From an uncultured Eubacteriales bacterium (lineage in GTDB: Bacteria; Bacillota; Clostridia; Oscillospirales; Oscillospiraceae), in contig UQWH01000031.1 in NCBI GenBank assembly GCA_900544705.1, positions 1-22,079 of the forward strand: a DNA stretch of 22,079 bases, read 5' to 3'. Positions 20,650-22,079 of the stretch are shown here, piece by piece. Made by a program: the position numbers and the translations under genes. Below the pieces are notes generated by a model. The model saw only the letters and a list, made by a program, of their open reading frames with translations, was not told the DNA's origin and did not search any database. How positions within the stretch are numbered: the first letter of the stretch is position 1; the number at the start of each line of letters is the position of its first letter.

Positions 20650-22079
20650 CCTTCTCCGCATTTTTCTCTCCTATTTCAAGCCGCACATGGGGCTGTTCGT
20701 GCTGGACATCCTCTGCGCGACCTTTGCCTCGCTGGTCGACCTGACCTTCCCGCTGCTGTCGCGGCGGGCGATCAACCAGATGCTCCCGGCGGGTGCGTTC
20801 CGGACCTTCTTCCTCGTCATGGGCATCATGGGCGTAGCTTATCTCATCCGCGGCTTTCTCTATTTTGTCATCGGCTACTGGGGCCACACCTTCGGCATCC
20901 GCGTCGAGGCGGACATCCGCCGCGACCTGTTCCGCCATATGCAGAGCCTCGGCTATGACTACTACGACCGCAACCGCACCGGCCAGCTCATGAGCCGCCT
21001 GACCAGCGACCTGTTCGAGATCACGGAGCTGGCGCACCACGGCCCGGAGGACCTGATCATCTCAATGCTGACCATCATCGGCTCGCTGATCGTGATGTTC
21101 ACGATCGAGTGGCGGCTGGCGCTGGTCATCGTGATCATTCTTCCCATTCTGCTGCTGGTGCTCATCCTGCGGCGGCGGAAGATGAGCGCCGTTTCCAAGA
21201 ACGTCAAGGCGCGCACCGCGGCCATCAACGCCGAGATCGAATCTTCCCTCTCCGGCATCCGCACGGCCAAGGCCTTTGCCAACGAGGCGGTCGAGCTGGA
21301 GAAGTTCGACCGCGCGAACGACCGCTTCAAGGTTTCCAAGCGCGAGTTTCACAAGGAAATGGGCATTTTCAACGGCTCGCTGGAGTTCTTCATGTCCATT
21401 CTCTCCGTGGCGGTCGTCACGGTGGGCGGCGCGCTCATCATGCAGGACCGCATGGAGTTGGTCGACCTTTTCACCTTCACGCTCTATATCAGCACCTTCA
21501 CCAACCCCGTACGCAAGCTGGTCAACTTCGCGGAGATGTTCGCCAACGGCTTCGCCGGCCTGAACCGCTTTGCCGAGCTGATGCGCACCGAGCCGTCGCT
21601 TCAGGATGCGCCGGACGCGGTGGAGCTGAAAAACGTCCGCGGTGAAATTGCCGTCGAGCACGTGGACTTTGCCTATGACGGCGATCTGGACGTCCTGAAC
21701 GACGTCAGCCTGCATGTCGCGCCCGGCGAGACCGTCGCCATCGTCGGCCCCTCCGGCGGCGGCAAGAGCACGCTCTGCCGCATGATCCCGCGGTTTTATG
21801 ACGTGACCGGCGGCGATATCCGCATCGACGGCCTCGACGTCCGCGCCGTCACGCAGGAGTCCCTGCATCACGCCATCGGCGTCGTGCAGCAGGACGTGTT
21901 TCTCTTTGCCGACACCATCGGCAACAACATCCGCTACGGCAAGCCCGGCGCAACGATGGACGAGGTCATTGCGGCCGCCAAGCGCGCGGAAATTTACGAC
22001 GACATCATGCAGATGCCCGACGGCTTCGACACCTATGTCGGCGAGCGCGGGACGCTCCTTTCCGGCGGGCAGAAACAGC
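20618..22079 (+). CDS. ABC exporter half-transporter, TMD-NBD fusion (partial)
   Basis: 487 codons visible, open at the right edge. The ATG at 20618 is preceded by AAAAGGA 8 bases upstream, inside the 3' end of the MATE gene. The transmembrane domain (about 15-310) has the usual DYYDRNRTGQLMSRLTSD coupling-helix motif of type I exporters. The nucleotide-binding domain begins near 345 (IAVEHVDFAYDG), with Walker A GPSGGGKST (377-385), Q-loop VVQQDVFLFADTI and signature LSGGQKQ (481-487), where the window stops; Walker B is not visible. This is the MsbA/LmrA-like family. Such proteins work as homodimers or as pairs from adjacent genes, so a second half could follow. Substrate unknown; drug, lipid or peptide export are all possible. 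Confidence 0.93.
   Translation, partial: MKNTQYYRKHSLLRIFLSYFKPHMGLFVLDILCATFASLVDLTFPLLSRRAINQMLPAGAFRTFFLVMGIMGVAYLIRGFLYFVIGYWGHTFGIRVEADIRRDLFRHMQSLGYDYYDRNRTGQLMSRLTSDLFEITELAHHGPEDLIISMLTIIGSLIVMFTIEWRLALVIVIILPILLLVLILRRRKMSAVSKNVKARTAAINAEIESSLSGIRTAKAFANEAVELEKFDRANDRFKVSKREFHKEMGIFNGSLEFFMSILSVAVVTVGGALIMQDRMELVDLFTFTLYISTFTNPVRKLVNFAEMFANGFAGLNRFAELMRTEPSLQDAPDAVELKNVRGEIAVEHVDFAYDGDLDVLNDVSLHVAPGETVAIVGPSGGGKSTLCRMIPRFYDVTGGDIRIDGLDVRAVTQESLHHAIGVVQQDVFLFADTIGNNIRYGKPGATMDEVIAAAKRAEIYDDIMQMPDGFDTYVGERGTLLSGGQKQ

Overview
The window is a GC-rich stretch of a Firmicutes (Clostridia) genome. The best fit is a gut Oscillospiraceae-type organism. The evidence is strong AGGAGG-type ribosome binding sites, TTGACA/TATAAT-type promoters, an ATP-type PEP carboxykinase, a PstS lipoprotein and many clostridial-style two-component genes. 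The family-level placement is inference and no rRNA or tRNA is present to confirm it. There are 19 protein genes, two of them cut by the window edges. I see no CRISPR array, insertion sequence, prophage or tRNA.

Layout. (1) 1-1743, minus: an SPFH-domain protein with a C-terminal array of four zinc ribbons, followed by a partial zinc-ribbon protein. Together they resemble part of the Bacillus YdjG/YdjI membrane-stress module. (2) 1846-3555, plus: an OmpR-type response regulator and a short-loop sensor kinase, with no transporter beside them. (3) 3554-7234: pyruvate kinase (minus) and PEP carboxykinase (plus) diverge from a 600-base intergenic region, which places the two main PEP-consuming steps back to back. 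On the pyk side this region holds a consensus promoter and a structured leader with two tandem terminators. One upstream strand of that leader can pair with the 5' arm of either terminator, so it is a candidate attenuation switch and the most interesting unexplained element here. (4) 7564-8661, minus: a membrane-anchored alpha/beta hydrolase under a near-consensus promoter. (5) 8712-10839, plus: CTP synthase, a Dabb protein and a GIY-YIG protein, joined by overlapping stop and start codons. (6) 10731-11822, minus: an isochorismatase-like hydrolase fused to a cytidine/guanine-deaminase domain whose C-terminus is lost. A hairpin appears to cover its ribosome binding site.

(7) 12024-18498, minus: a complete phosphate regulon, pstS-pstC-pstA-pstB-phoU-phoB-phoR. 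Genes are overlapping or nearly so from pstC onward. A promoter upstream of pstS carries four TTTTACA-like repeats at about 11-base phasing, the expected PhoB/PhoP site. PstSCAB imports phosphate, PhoU links transport to signalling, and PhoR/PhoB close the loop on the same transcript. A strong terminator downstream of phoR ends it. (8) 18556-19020, minus: a small ferritin-like di-iron protein. (9) 19123-22079, plus: a MATE exporter and the start of an ABC exporter whose start codon lies inside the MATE gene.

Most of the window is ordinary core metabolism and phosphate uptake. The points worth a second look are the pyk leader, the truncated hydrolase-deaminase fusion with its hairpin, and the zinc-ribbon array.
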